This document shows, one piece after another, positions 15,408 through 22,228 of a stretch of 26,066 nt of DNA. Location of the stretch: assembly GCA_964613485.1 (NCBI GenBank), contig CAZTHB010000009.1:1-26066 (forward strand), given 5' to 3'. Positions within the stretch are counted from its first letter, which is position 1. Each line of letters starts with the position of its first letter. The DNA is from JADZGC01 sp964613485. GTDB taxonomy: Bacteria; Patescibacteriota; Saccharimonadia; CAILAD01; GCA-016700035. The position numbers and the translations under genes were made by a program. The notes under the pieces are model-generated. The model had not been told where the DNA came from. It made no database searches and saw nothing but the letters and a program-made list of their open reading frames with translations.

Positions 15408-16103
15408 ATGCGTCGCCACGTCCTCATCATCGACAATAATCACGTGCGACCGTGTAAGCACTGTATGGCGTTTCGCCCGCGTAAGTTGACCCGCGCTACA
15501 GTCGTGCGACCAACCGACGAAGATTTACCAACCGATCTCAGCACATTCACTCACATTGTACTGACCGGTGGTAGCCCCACAAGCTCCATGGATGACCTGA
15601 AGGTCTTTCAGCAAATTCGCAAGCTCGTCCGTGCGGCATATCGAGCTAATATTCCGATGCTTGGCATCTGTCTCGGGCACGAGCTCATCATTGCGAGCCT
15701 GCTCAGTTTACGTGATTTCGAGCGTCATGCCCAAGAAGAAATCGGTTGGATAGAGATCCAACGCAATGGTCCAAGTCGGCTCTTCGAAGGACTTCCTTCT
15801 CGCTTTGTGTCATTTGCGAATCACTCTGGGCATATCAAGCGCCTCCCGCATGGCTTTCGAATTACTGGCAGCAGCAAGCGCTGTAGCATCGAAGCGTATG
15901 AGCACGAGACGAAGCCTGTCTTTGGTATGCAGTTTCACCCCGAGAAGACGCCGCGTCAAACCCTGCGCACTGTCTGGCGGAGAGTCAAACAGGATGTGCC
16001 AGACAGCTACTTTGTACACCCCTACAGCGCCCGTCGACTGTATCGACCGCGCGTGAAATACACGATCTTTCGTAATTTTTACACAGCGTCACGAGATAAA
16101 TAA
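15408..16103 (+). CDS. Class I glutamine amidotransferase-like protein
   Basis: The 231-residue protein is a stand-alone GATase1 domain. The nucleophile C88 lies in GICLGHE, and H177 and E179 in QFHPEK complete the triad; the oxyanion strand is VLTGGSPTSS (about 51-60). It resembles the amidotransferase part of GMP synthase and its small relatives. No synthetase domain is attached or adjacent, so it may hydrolyse a gamma-glutamyl bond or serve a partner elsewhere. The C-terminal 45 residues are rich in Arg and Tyr and lie beyond the domain. It converges on the DUF1704 gene, sharing the terminator region. Confidence 0.85.
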   Translation: MRRHVLIIDNNHVRPCKHCMAFRPRKLTRATVVRPTDEDLPTDLSTFTHIVLTGGSPTSSMDDLKVFQQIRKLVRAAYRANIPMLGICLGHELIIASLLSLRDFERHAQEEIGWIEIQRNGPSRLFEGLPSRFVSFANHSGHIKRLPHGFRITGSSKRCSIEAYEHETKPVFGMQFHPEKTPRQTLRTVWRRVKQDVPDSYFVHPYSARRLYRPRVKYTIFRNFYTASRDK

Positions 16104-16136
16104 AACAGCCGCACCCTCACTTAGGTGAGAATGCGG
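16095..16136 (-). terminator. Terminator after the DUF1704 gene
   Basis: A two-part hairpin: outer 5-bp stem (16109-16113 with 16132-16136), a 2x2 internal loop, inner 5-bp stem (16116-16120 with 16125-16129) and TTAG-type loop. On the minus strand it is followed by a T-rich stretch (GTTTTATTTAT). It may also stop the convergent amidotransferase transcript. Confidence 0.65.
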
Positions 16137-16144
16137 TGTGAAGC

Positions 16145-17449
16145 TCAGACCGAGAGGAGCCCGAGCTCGGTCAGATCTCGAATATCATCGGGGTTCATCG
16201 GATTGAACTTCCCGATCATGAAGGTCTGTGCTGCCTCTGGCTTCTCGATGAGAAGCTGCCAGATACCGAGGTTTCCCTTGGCATAGACAACGTCTTTGCC
16301 GTAGAAAACACCGTTGCCCTTGCAGTCAGTACCACGGAACGTGCGTAGAGTCTGCTGCCAGGCCCTATCTTCAGGTGTCTCGGTCGTATCGCCTTCGCGA
16401 TCAGGCTCAAGCGAGACGAACGTGTAATACGTACGCATCAGCTGGTAAACTTGCTCGAAGGTCATTGGACGATCCGACACCAATCCAGCGGCTGCTGAAA
16501 TCGCGAGGTAGTAATCCTCGCGCGCATGTCGATTAGCCCGACCCTTCAAGGCCTGTTCAAGAGCGAGAGTAGTACCTTCCTCCCCAGTGATGTAGCCGGC
16601 AGTGCCGGACTGAAGGAAGTAGTAACCACTCTTCGCGCCACGAAGGGCACGCTCGATGTGCAGACGCTCATGTGCAATAAGAGCGTACGCATCACGCCCA
16701 GGAAGCCGTCGAGAAGCAGGGATCTTGGCCAGCTTCTTCGGACGATCGACCGAGATTCGTGCCTGCTCGTCGGTGACAATTGCAGTCCACCCTTCTGCCC
16801 CACCCGCATCTAGTGATGCCTGCAGAACTCGCGCCAGCTCTTGAGCATCCCAGACCGCATCGAGATCGACATCAGTCGGAAGATGCAAAAATCCACTCAG
16901 CTCGAGCATAGCTGGAAAGGCGGCTCGCACGTCAGACTCATGGGGAAGCAACAGCGCTCGCACATCAACTTCGGGCAGCACCTCGAGCAACGCTGTCGCC
17001 AGGGGGCGAAGGCGCGCTTCGTCGAGCACAGCTTCGGCACGAAGCCGGATGTCAGCTACGATCGAGCGGAAGAGCGACGAATCCGGAATGAAACCCAGCT
17101 CAGCATTTGCTCTCCGAAAGCCAGCCATATCACCCTTCTTCGCCGCATCGGCCAGAAGGTTGACGTAGCAGTTCTCCTGAAGGAAACGCTTGTAGATGCG
17201 CCCGAGCGGAGAGTTGTCCTTCCAGTCGGCCAGCAACGACTCGAGCTCTTCGGCAGTGTCCTGGTAGACCGTAGCCTCTAGCTTGGGATAGATGAGGTGA
17301 GGAGCCTGTTGATTGCCGGCTTCGAAGAGCCAGCGCTCCCCTGCTTCGTTGTCCTTATCAGGCCGAAAAGCAGCAACGAGGCTACGATTCGTGCGCTTGG
17401 CAGTCGTCGCGTACTCCGCGTCAAACCATTTGGTTTCGGTCGTGGACAT
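16145..17449 (-). CDS. DUF1704-type zinc metallopeptidase (MATCAP/KIAA0895-like)
   Basis: The 434-residue protein matches the DUF1704 pattern: a helical N-terminal half, then a metal-binding helix HERLH at 260-264, followed by the family hallmark SGTAGYITGEEGTTLALE (about 281-298). The usual family motif is HExxxH; here the spacing reads HExxH, a possible variant. Eukaryotic relatives are carboxypeptidases that trim tubulin tails; bacterial ones are mostly uncharacterised. It lies just downstream of rimK but has its own consensus promoter (17492-17520) and an AAAGAGG ribosome site. A role in trimming RimK-made glutamate tails is inference. Confidence 0.85.
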   Translation of the reverse strand: MSTTETKWFDAEYATTAKRTNRSLVAAFRPDKDNEAGERWLFEAGNQQAPHLIYPKLEATVYQDTAEELESLLADWKDNSPLGRIYKRFLQENCYVNLLADAAKKGDMAGFRRANAELGFIPDSSLFRSIVADIRLRAEAVLDEARLRPLATALLEVLPEVDVRALLLPHESDVRAAFPAMLELSGFLHLPTDVDLDAVWDAQELARVLQASLDAGGAEGWTAIVTDEQARISVDRPKKLAKIPASRRLPGRDAYALIAHERLHIERALRGAKSGYYFLQSGTAGYITGEEGTTLALEQALKGRANRHAREDYYLAISAAAGLVSDRPMTFEQVYQLMRTYYTFVSLEPDREGDTTETPEDRAWQQTLRTFRGTDCKGNGVFYGKDVVYAKGNLGIWQLLIEKPEAAQTFMIGKFNPMNPDDIRDLTELGLLSV

Positions 17450-17491
17450 AAGCCAGACCTCTTTCTGTAGGGGTGCAAATAGAACCAGGAT

Positions 17492-17520
17492 ATTTTACAA
17501 AAAAATGAGCATTTTGTCAA
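17492..17520 (-). promoter_or_regulatory. Consensus promoter of the DUF1704 gene, nested in the upstream terminator
   Basis: On the minus strand a perfect TTGACA (17515-17520) and TAAAAT (17492-17497) are 17 nt apart. The minus-35 lies in the loop and the spacer uses one arm of the rimK terminator hairpin. Transcription should begin near 17485, giving a leader of about 35 nt. Confidence 0.75.
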
Positions 17521-17532
17521 TGCTCATTTTTT
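17500..17532 (-). terminator. Terminator of the rimB-rimK operon
   Basis: A perfect 12-bp stem (17500-17511 with 17521-17532) and 9-nt loop, with A and T tracts on both sides so that it could act in either direction. It follows the rimK stop by 28 nt. Confidence 0.88.
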
Positions 17533-17560
17533 GTATGGGAGTGTGTATTTCTATCGAGAA

Positions 17561-18466
17561 CTAAGCGCCGATCTTGTCCTTCTTGCGTTTGCCCATTGCT
17601 CGCTTGGCAACGAAATCAATTATTGCCCCTGCGATGTCTTGCCTGGTCACCAGCTCCGTACCACGTAGCGATGGTGAGCTATTCACCTCGAGCACCAGTG
17701 GACCACGCTTCGAGCGAATGATATCCACACCGGCGATCGACATACCAAGCGTACGAGCCGACTTAAGAGCAATATTTTTCTCCTTCTTTGTCAGCTCAAC
17801 TGCGATCGGCTCACCGCCACGATGTGTATTACTACGGAATTCACCTTCAGCGCCCTTGCGCATCATTGCCCCGACAATCTGATCGCCAACTACGATGACA
17901 CGAATGTCAGAACCATCGGCCTCTTCGATAAACTCCTGGATAATGAAGCTCGCATTGATCGAATTAAACGCCTCGACCACTGACTTGGCAGCTTTCTTCG
18001 TCTCGGCGAGTACAACACCCTTACCCTGAGTGCTTTCGAGTAATTTCACAACAACGGGAGCACCGCCAACGAGATCGATAAGCTCTTGAGCATCTGAACT
18101 TGCATACGCAAAGACAGTCTTCGGGATGCCAACGCCGGCGCGAGCAAGTAGCTGCATCGAACGCAACTTATCGCGAGAACGAACGAGCGAAAGTGAGCTC
18201 ACCGAAGCATACGCCCGCATCATTTCAAACTGGCGCACTACAGCAGTCCCGTACGCCGTGTACGTAGCGGCGATACGGGGAATAACCGCCTGCACATCAT
18301 CGATGGCATGCCCTTCGATATGTACGGTCGGCGCCATACTCTCAATGCCCATGTAGGCTTTCGTATAGTCAACAATCAATGGCGTGTGGCCGGCCTTACG
18401 GGCAGCGTCAGCGAGTCGTGCGGTCGAGTAGTTATTTCGACCTTTGGATAAGATGGCGATTTTCAT
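17561..18466 (-). CDS. rimK: RimK-type ATP-grasp glutamate ligase
   Basis: The 301-residue product closely follows Escherichia coli RimK along its whole length: MKIAILSKG start, VIPRIAATYTAYGTAVVRQF, RDKLRSMQLLARAGVGIPKT, the ATP-binding VVVKLLESTQGKGVVLAET, SDIRVIVVGD, GEFRSNTHRGG and the metal-binding LEVNSSPSLRG. RimK adds glutamate residues to the C-terminus of ribosomal protein S6. An upstream in-frame ATG at 18502 overlaps the preceding gene and adds 12 residues not found in the family, so 18466 is preferred. TACAGT ends 6 nt before this ATG. The C-terminus is Lys-rich (KRAMGKRKKDK). It follows the RimB-like protease by 16 nt. Confidence 0.93.
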   Translation of the reverse strand: MKIAILSKGRNNYSTARLADAARKAGHTPLIVDYTKAYMGIESMAPTVHIEGHAIDDVQAVIPRIAATYTAYGTAVVRQFEMMRAYASVSSLSLVRSRDKLRSMQLLARAGVGIPKTVFAYASSDAQELIDLVGGAPVVVKLLESTQGKGVVLAETKKAAKSVVEAFNSINASFIIQEFIEEADGSDIRVIVVGDQIVGAMMRKGAEGEFRSNTHRGGEPIAVELTKKEKNIALKSARTLGMSIAGVDIIRSKRGPLVLEVNSSPSLRGTELVTRQDIAGAIIDFVAKRAMGKRKKDKIGA

Positions 18467-18482
18467 ATCTTTACTGTATAGG

Positions 18483-18914
18483 TCATGAATGACGCACGTC
18501 AACCAGGAAACGGTGCTTCAAGAACTTTCGCCCCAAGAGAACGGGGGTACGCATCCGGCTGCGGTCGGCCAATGTGAAGTGTACTTTGTAGAGCTTTGTA
18601 GAGCCCTCGACGCGAATCGCCAGGCGCACGAGGTAGCGCATTTGGTACACACCAAACGAATTCTTCACACGACGCTTACCGAAACGATGCACAGTGATGG
18701 TGCGTTTCTTGAAGCTCGGGTGATCATTATCAAGCACCTTAAAGGTCAAGAATTTCTTGCCATCTTCCTTGTGCAGCACAACATCCGAACAGTGAATGGC
18801 GTTGTGGTACGCACCGGTATCTACCTTCGCCGCAACGTTTTTCACGCCCAAATCGACCAGCTCGACTTTAGTCTTGCGGCCAATCAGGGGCAGTGGATGT
18901 GGATGTAATTGCAT
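18483..18914 (-). CDS. RimB-like retropepsin-fold aspartyl protease (PF05618 type)
   Basis: A 143-residue single-domain protein. It has IGRKTKVELVDLG at the start, the catalytic loop KVDTGAYHNAIH with D32-T33-G34, and the conserved PVLLGRKFL segment near the end. This is the family long labelled ATP-dependent zinc protease, whose fold is that of a retroviral-type aspartyl protease working as a dimer. In Pseudomonas the equivalent gene rimB lies with rimK and its product acts on glutamylated S6. Here it is directly upstream of rimK with 16 nt between, the same pairing. TTGACC lies about 60 nt upstream as a possible minus-35. Confidence 0.9.
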   Translation of the reverse strand: MQLHPHPLPLIGRKTKVELVDLGVKNVAAKVDTGAYHNAIHCSDVVLHKEDGKKFLTFKVLDNDHPSFKKRTITVHRFGKRRVKNSFGVYQMRYLVRLAIRVEGSTKLYKVHFTLADRSRMRTPVLLGRKFLKHRFLVDVRHS

Positions 18915-18995
18915 AGTGAATTAATGGTGTAATTTACAGGTGTACATACTAGACTCTTAAGGTCAAAAAAGCAAGCTACCACGATGCCTCGGGCG

Positions 18996-19523
18996 CTATT
19001 TTTTCTTGCCTTTTTTACCTTTGCCATCGTCATCGTCTTTAGACTTCGGCTTCCATACATGCAGGATGATTAGCCATAGAATGAGGCCAGCCAACCACCA
19101 CGATCGATTATCGGTCGCGAGCGCGATCAAATTATATTCAGTCTGAAGCTCCTGCAAGAGAGTGTCGGCGACAAAATTGCTTACATACGCTACGACGGTC
19201 GTGCCTGCAAGCATGCCGAGCACAATCGAACGAATCGAAAATCGACCCCCTACTGACGGTGCCTTGCCGAGTGAGAGTGGTATCGCGACAAATAACAGTA
19301 GGGCGAGCTTGAGTACAGCCTGATCATCAATATCGAGCCCGGCGTTGCCGAGCTGGGTTGCGGCAAAGTCGGCCAGCTGGTCAGCAGCAAAGAGGCCTAC
19401 CAGGGCGCCGATAGTCACGCGCTTGAGACGTGCCTCACCAAAGAGTAATCCGCATCCTAGAAAGAGTCCAAGTACCGCAAAAACAAATACGTTTCCGTTA
19501 ACCGCAATTGATCCAAAAAGCAT
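18996..19523 (-). CDS. Polytopic membrane protein with charged Lys-rich tail, unknown
   Basis: From the ATG at 19523 the protein has 175 residues with about five hydrophobic segments (near 8-25, 36-52, 75-90, 100-120 and 140-155) and a cytoplasmic-type tail of about 18 residues rich in Lys and Asp (KSKDDDDGKGKKGKKK). No family is recognised with confidence. A longer reading from 19604 would add 27 residues, but a perfect TATAAT sits 6 nt before 19523, which supports the shorter form. It is divergent from the four-gene tandem family and followed on its own strand by a T7 tract near 18965-18971. Confidence 0.75.
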   Translation of the reverse strand: MLFGSIAVNGNVFVFAVLGLFLGCGLLFGEARLKRVTIGALVGLFAADQLADFAATQLGNAGLDIDDQAVLKLALLLFVAIPLSLGKAPSVGGRFSIRSIVLGMLAGTTVVAYVSNFVADTLLQELQTEYNLIALATDNRSWWLAGLILWLIILHVWKPKSKDDDDGKGKKGKKK

Positions 19524-19529
19524 GTGCTT

Positions 19530-19535
19530 ATTATA
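19530..19535 (-). promoter_or_regulatory. Minus-10 box TATAAT immediately before the polytopic membrane protein
   Basis: A perfect TATAAT on the minus strand ends 6 nt before the ATG at 19523; no Shine-Dalgarno. It also argues for this start over 19604. Confidence 0.5.
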
Positions 19536-19558
19536 CGCTAGCTTCCAAATCGGCGATA

Positions 19559-19587
19559 TTGAAATCCAGTCGATATTAGTGTAGATT
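19559..19587 (+). promoter_or_regulatory. Promoter of the first tandem-family gene
   Basis: TTGAAA (19559-19564) and TAGATT (19582-19587) are 17 nt apart. Initiation near 19594 gives a leader of about 38 nt. Confidence 0.55.
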
Positions 19588-19631
19588 AGCAAACTGTTAC
19601 TCATCGCACCTACTCGAGAAACGAGAAAAGT

Positions 19632-19943
19632 ATGTCTAAGATCGAGAGTATAACGGTCAGAGAGCGAGAACTGGGATTCTCATGGCGCATCGTATGCAAA
19701 CCACTCCCCGAGGGCATTCGGAAGGGGCTGCGCGAGAATGACCCCGACGCCATACGCTCACTTGCACTACTCACAGAGAGCGTCGGACGAATGGAATGCT
19801 TCGAGGGCGGCCCAATTGTCGCAATGGATTCAGGTACCCTCACAGTCATTTGCGATACTACGCGTTTTGACAATTTCTCCGACAAAGACCGTCGTCAAAT
19901 CGATCAATTGATTCAAGAGCACTTCTTCGCCTCGACAACCTAA
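19632..19943 (+). CDS. Tandem unknown family, copy 1 (103 residues)
   Basis: No known family is recognised. It is the most diverged of four neighbouring genes that share one pattern: an aromatic-rich first strand W-x-(I/L/V)-x-C (here SWRIVC, residues about 17-22), a Pro-containing turn, a helix, a G-containing strand, a D/S-G-x-(L/F)-x-(V/L) strand (here DSGTLTVI) and a final helix ending in E-x-(F/L)-(F/Y) (QEHFF). This suggests a small alpha/beta domain. No signal peptide or membrane segment. It has its own promoter and its own terminator (19972-19997), so it is expressed apart from copies 2-4. Confidence 0.72.
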   Translation: MSKIESITVRERELGFSWRIVCKPLPEGIRKGLRENDPDAIRSLALLTESVGRMECFEGGPIVAMDSGTLTVICDTTRFDNFSDKDRRQIDQLIQEHFFASTT

Positions 19944-19971
19944 GCACGATACACTTATCGTTAGTCAGCTC

Positions 19972-19997
19972 CCTCTCGGCCTCGCTGAGAGGTTTTT
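19972..19997 (+). terminator. Terminator after tandem-family copy 1
   Basis: A 6-bp stem (19972-19977 with 19987-19992), a 9-nt loop and five T. Confidence 0.75.
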
Positions 19998-20004
19998 GTA
20001 TACG

Positions 20005-20033
20005 TTGATTTCTATCTGTTTTTAGGATAAAAT
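20005..20033 (+). promoter_or_regulatory. Promoter of tandem-family copies 2-4
   Basis: TTGATT (20005-20010) and TAAAAT (20028-20033) with exactly 17 nt between, just after the terminator of copy 1. It leaves a leader of about 60 nt before the ATG at 20104. Confidence 0.65.
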
Positions 20034-20103
20034 AACGCCGCTCGCGGGTGTGCTAAACAACACAACACTACGCGAAACCGCACCTACTATCGAAGGATCA
20101 ATC

Positions 20104-20463
20104 ATGAAGCACATCGTATCGATTACCCCTACTCCGCTCGAGATCTCAGAAGGCCTACCGGATGGTGGCACCTACTGGAATCTCTCCTGCGCCACCACTC
20201 CAGACTGGTTTGCAGCTATTCTCAGGGAAGATAGCCCCCTTCGCGTAGCATACATCCAGAATCTCCATGCCGCAGTACGCGCTATCGATGGAGTGAAGAT
20301 GATCTCCTTCATCGGCACTGGTGATGGCGAGTTCGAAGTGAGTTTCGTCACTGCGGAATGCGATGAGCTCCCTCGTGAGATCGTTGATGCTGTTGATGAC
20401 GCACTCGACCGCGAACTCTACAGCAAGACACCGCCGATAACCGGTAATGGCAACGACATCTGA
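20104..20463 (+). CDS. Tandem unknown family, copy 2 (119 residues)
   Basis: Not recognised. It is clearly related to copy 3: both have G-G-x-x-W-(N/D)-L-x-C, then PDWF, a central helix with the A-V-x-x-(I/L) pattern, a hydrophobic strand, a D-G-x-(F/L)-x-(V/L)-x-F strand and a terminal helix ending ELY. The ATG at 20104 has a GAAGGA ribosome site; a GTG at 20050 is in frame but has no such site. It begins a three-gene unit in which each stop overlaps the next start. The protein is acidic and looks soluble and cytoplasmic. Confidence 0.78.
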   Translation: MKHIVSITPTPLEISEGLPDGGTYWNLSCATTPDWFAAILREDSPLRVAYIQNLHAAVRAIDGVKMISFIGTGDGEFEVSFVTAECDELPREIVDAVDDALDRELYSKTPPITGNGNDI

Positions 20464-20848
20464 GCCCACTGAGCACATTCTCGATAGCTCTTCGCACATC
20501 GCCGAGAGTGAGGAATTCTTCCCGCGCACTAACACTCGCGTGAAAACATACTTCCCAAACGGCGGAGTATGCTGGGATCTCCGTTGCGAAAAAGTACCAG
20601 ATTGGTTTCTTGTGCTGAGCGCCTACAGCTACTTGCGTGGCTATTGTGCGCTTCAGATCCGGAAGGCTGTCAACAAGTTGCCAGGCTGCCGGTTTGCCGA
20701 AATTCACGTCGCAAGAGACGGGACGCTCATGCTACGGTTCTATACCGAAGCGGGTTTTGTTATCGACGGTGCGCTCCGACGAGCAATCGATGAGATTCTC
20801 AATCAGGAGCTGTATACAAGAAAACTCACAAGCACAGGAGAATCATGA
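20447..20848 (+). CDS. Tandem unknown family, copy 3 (133 residues)
   Basis: Not recognised, but the pattern GGVCWDLRC, VPDWF, a middle helix, RDGTLMLRF and a final helix AIDEILNQELY (about residues 40-126) parallels copy 2. A Ser/Glu-rich N-terminal extension of about 35 residues is unique to this copy. It overlaps the end of copy 2 by 17 nt in another frame, and no clear Shine-Dalgarno precedes it, so translation is probably coupled. Four cysteines lie within the core; no metal-site pattern is evident. Confidence 0.75.
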   Translation: MATTSEPTEHILDSSSHIAESEEFFPRTNTRVKTYFPNGGVCWDLRCEKVPDWFLVLSAYSYLRGYCALQIRKAVNKLPGCRFAEIHVARDGTLMLRFYTEAGFVIDGALRRAIDEILNQELYTRKLTSTGES

Positions 20849-21189
20849 CACTTGACCTGCAAACACCACTCTTCAGTATCACTACCGTTGGGCCTCAGCC
20901 AAGTGGCGCCGAACCCCTCGAGCTGTGGGAGGTGTCAATAACCAGATTGCGTGGTCCCCGCTTTGAGGACCAGCTCGATGCAACAAGGGTATCGCTCCGC
21001 TTGAGCCAACTCTGCTACGTGCCGGGCATGCAGATCATCGACCCAATCGTGTCTTTCACCGGACTGTCCGCATCGGGCTTTGAGCTCAGTTTCCACTGTC
21101 AGCCCAATGAGATTGATCGAGCTACAGCCGAAATTCAGCGAATTCTAGCAGAGGAGCTGGATGCCGAATCAATCCGGCTAGATCCATGA
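20845..21189 (+). CDS. Tandem unknown family, copy 4 (114 residues)
   Basis: The last and more distant member of the set. The first strand is LWEVSI (Cys replaced by Ile), then a long helix, an IIDPIVSF strand, ASGFELSF as the D-G strand equivalent, and a final helix ending AEELD. The ATG has AGGAG 6 nt upstream and shares ATGA with the stop of copy 3. Relationship to copies 2 and 3 is supported by order, length and predicted layout rather than by long identities; a profile comparison would settle it. Confidence 0.72.
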   Translation: MTLDLQTPLFSITTVGPQPSGAEPLELWEVSITRLRGPRFEDQLDATRVSLRLSQLCYVPGMQIIDPIVSFTGLSASGFELSFHCQPNEIDRATAEIQRILAEELDAESIRLDP

Positions 21190-21238
21190 ACTGATTGCCG
21201 TTCCGCTTTTGCCAGTTTGGTCGCGTTCTGTGACCAGG

Positions 21239-21271
21239 GGCTACATCTCCCTTTCAAAGAGAGATGTAGCC
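21239..21271 (+). other. Strong RNA hairpin after the tandem family
   Basis: A perfect 11-bp stem (21239-21249 with 21261-21271) and an 11-nt loop, with no T tract. It lies between copy 4 and the true terminator and could protect the 3' end of the message. Nothing else is seen in 21190-21283. Confidence 0.7.
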
Positions 21272-21283
21272 ACCGAGCTTCAG

Positions 21284-21313
21284 CCTCTAGCACGATTGTG
21301 CTGGAGGTTTTTT
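21284..21313 (+). terminator. Terminator of the tandem-family operon
   Basis: A 10-bp stem (21284-21293 with 21298-21307, one G-U pair), GATT loop and six T. The T tract overlaps the dnaJ stop codon on the opposite strand. Confidence 0.88.
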
Positions 21314-22226
21314 ATCTAAACAGACCTTTTTTCTTACTGGCCTTACGATATTCTTCGAGCGCAGCACGCTGCTTGGCATTTAGCTTATGCGGTATCTCAA
21401 TCGTTACTTCAACAAGATGGTCTCCGTGGCGATTCGTGCCTGGCACCGGCATACCCTTACCAGAGAGCTTTAGGACCTTACCCGACTGCGTGCCTGCAGG
21501 CACCTTGATCGTTACATCACCTTCGAGCGTCTTGATGTCGACCTCACTACCCAGTGCTGCATCTACCATATCGACCTTGATGCGCGTGATGAGGTGTGGC
21601 CCCTGGCGCTCAAAGTCCTTACTCGGGCGCACATGGACTTCAACATACAAGTTACCTCTCTGACCATTCGCTCCATATTCACCCTTTCCACTCAAGCGCA
21701 CCGACTGCCCATCATCAATACCTGCAGGAATCTTCACCTTGACCAACTCACTCTTGCGCTCACCACTCGCACGATCCATCACCCGCAAAGTCAGTTCGCG
21801 CGTAGTACCTTTAACCGCCTCATCGAAGTCGATTGCCACAGCAACCTGTACATCACGCGGTCGTCCACGCATTCCGCCAAAAATCTCAGAAAAAATATCA
21901 CCAAATCCACCGGCACCAGAGAAGTCAAATTGCACATTGTCGAAGCCGAAGCCTTCTGCACCAGAGAATCCGCCGAACGGGCTCCCTCCTGGTCCGCCAG
22001 CATTCGCAGCACCAGCCGCATGCCCAAATTGGTCATAAGCGGCGCGGCGTTTCTCATCTGACAAGACTTCGTAAGCCTCGCTTGCTTCTTTAAACTTTGC
22101 TTCGTCCCCGCCCTCTCGATCGGGGTGGTGCTTGAGTGCCGCTTTCTTAAAGGCCGACTTAATCTCGTCTGAGCTTGCACCCTTCGATACACCTAATATC
22201 TCATAATAATCACGCTTGTCTGCCAT
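21312..22226 (-). CDS. dnaJ: DnaJ-family co-chaperone without zinc finger (CbpA-like)
   Basis: This J-protein stimulates DnaK ATPase activity and delivers substrates. The J domain covers residues about 5-70 with HPD at 34-36, followed by a Gly/Phe-rich linker (about 71-118) and the two beta-sandwich C-terminal domains (VKVKIPAGIDDGQSVRLSGKGE and VTIKVPAGTQSGKVLKLSGKGMP). The four CxxCxGxG zinc repeats of classical DnaJ are absent, giving 304 residues as in CbpA-type proteins. It ends the heat-shock operon, 2 nt after the NYN gene, with a GAAGGA ribosome site inside that gene. Confidence 0.95.
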   Translation of the reverse strand: MADKRDYYEILGVSKGASSDEIKSAFKKAALKHHPDREGGDEAKFKEASEAYEVLSDEKRRAAYDQFGHAAGAANAGGPGGSPFGGFSGAEGFGFDNVQFDFSGAGGFGDIFSEIFGGMRGRPRDVQVAVAIDFDEAVKGTTRELTLRVMDRASGERKSELVKVKIPAGIDDGQSVRLSGKGEYGANGQRGNLYVEVHVRPSKDFERQGPHLITRIKVDMVDAALGSEVDIKTLEGDVTIKVPAGTQSGKVLKLSGKGMPVPGTNRHGDHLVEVTIEIPHKLNAKQRAALEEYRKASKKKGLFR

Positions 22227-22228
22227 CG

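Noticed and set aside
18489..18908. Long + strand frame opposite the RimB-like gene
   Set aside because: It mirrors a clear aspartyl-protease gene; no ribosome site and no family resemblance.
18940..18995. Terminator after the polytopic membrane protein
   Set aside because: There is a T7 tract on the minus strand but no convincing stem before it, so it is not listed as a terminator.
20050..20103. GTG start for tandem-family copy 2
   Set aside because: No ribosome site is present there, while ATG 20104 has GAAGGA at good spacing and matches the beginning of conserved sequence.
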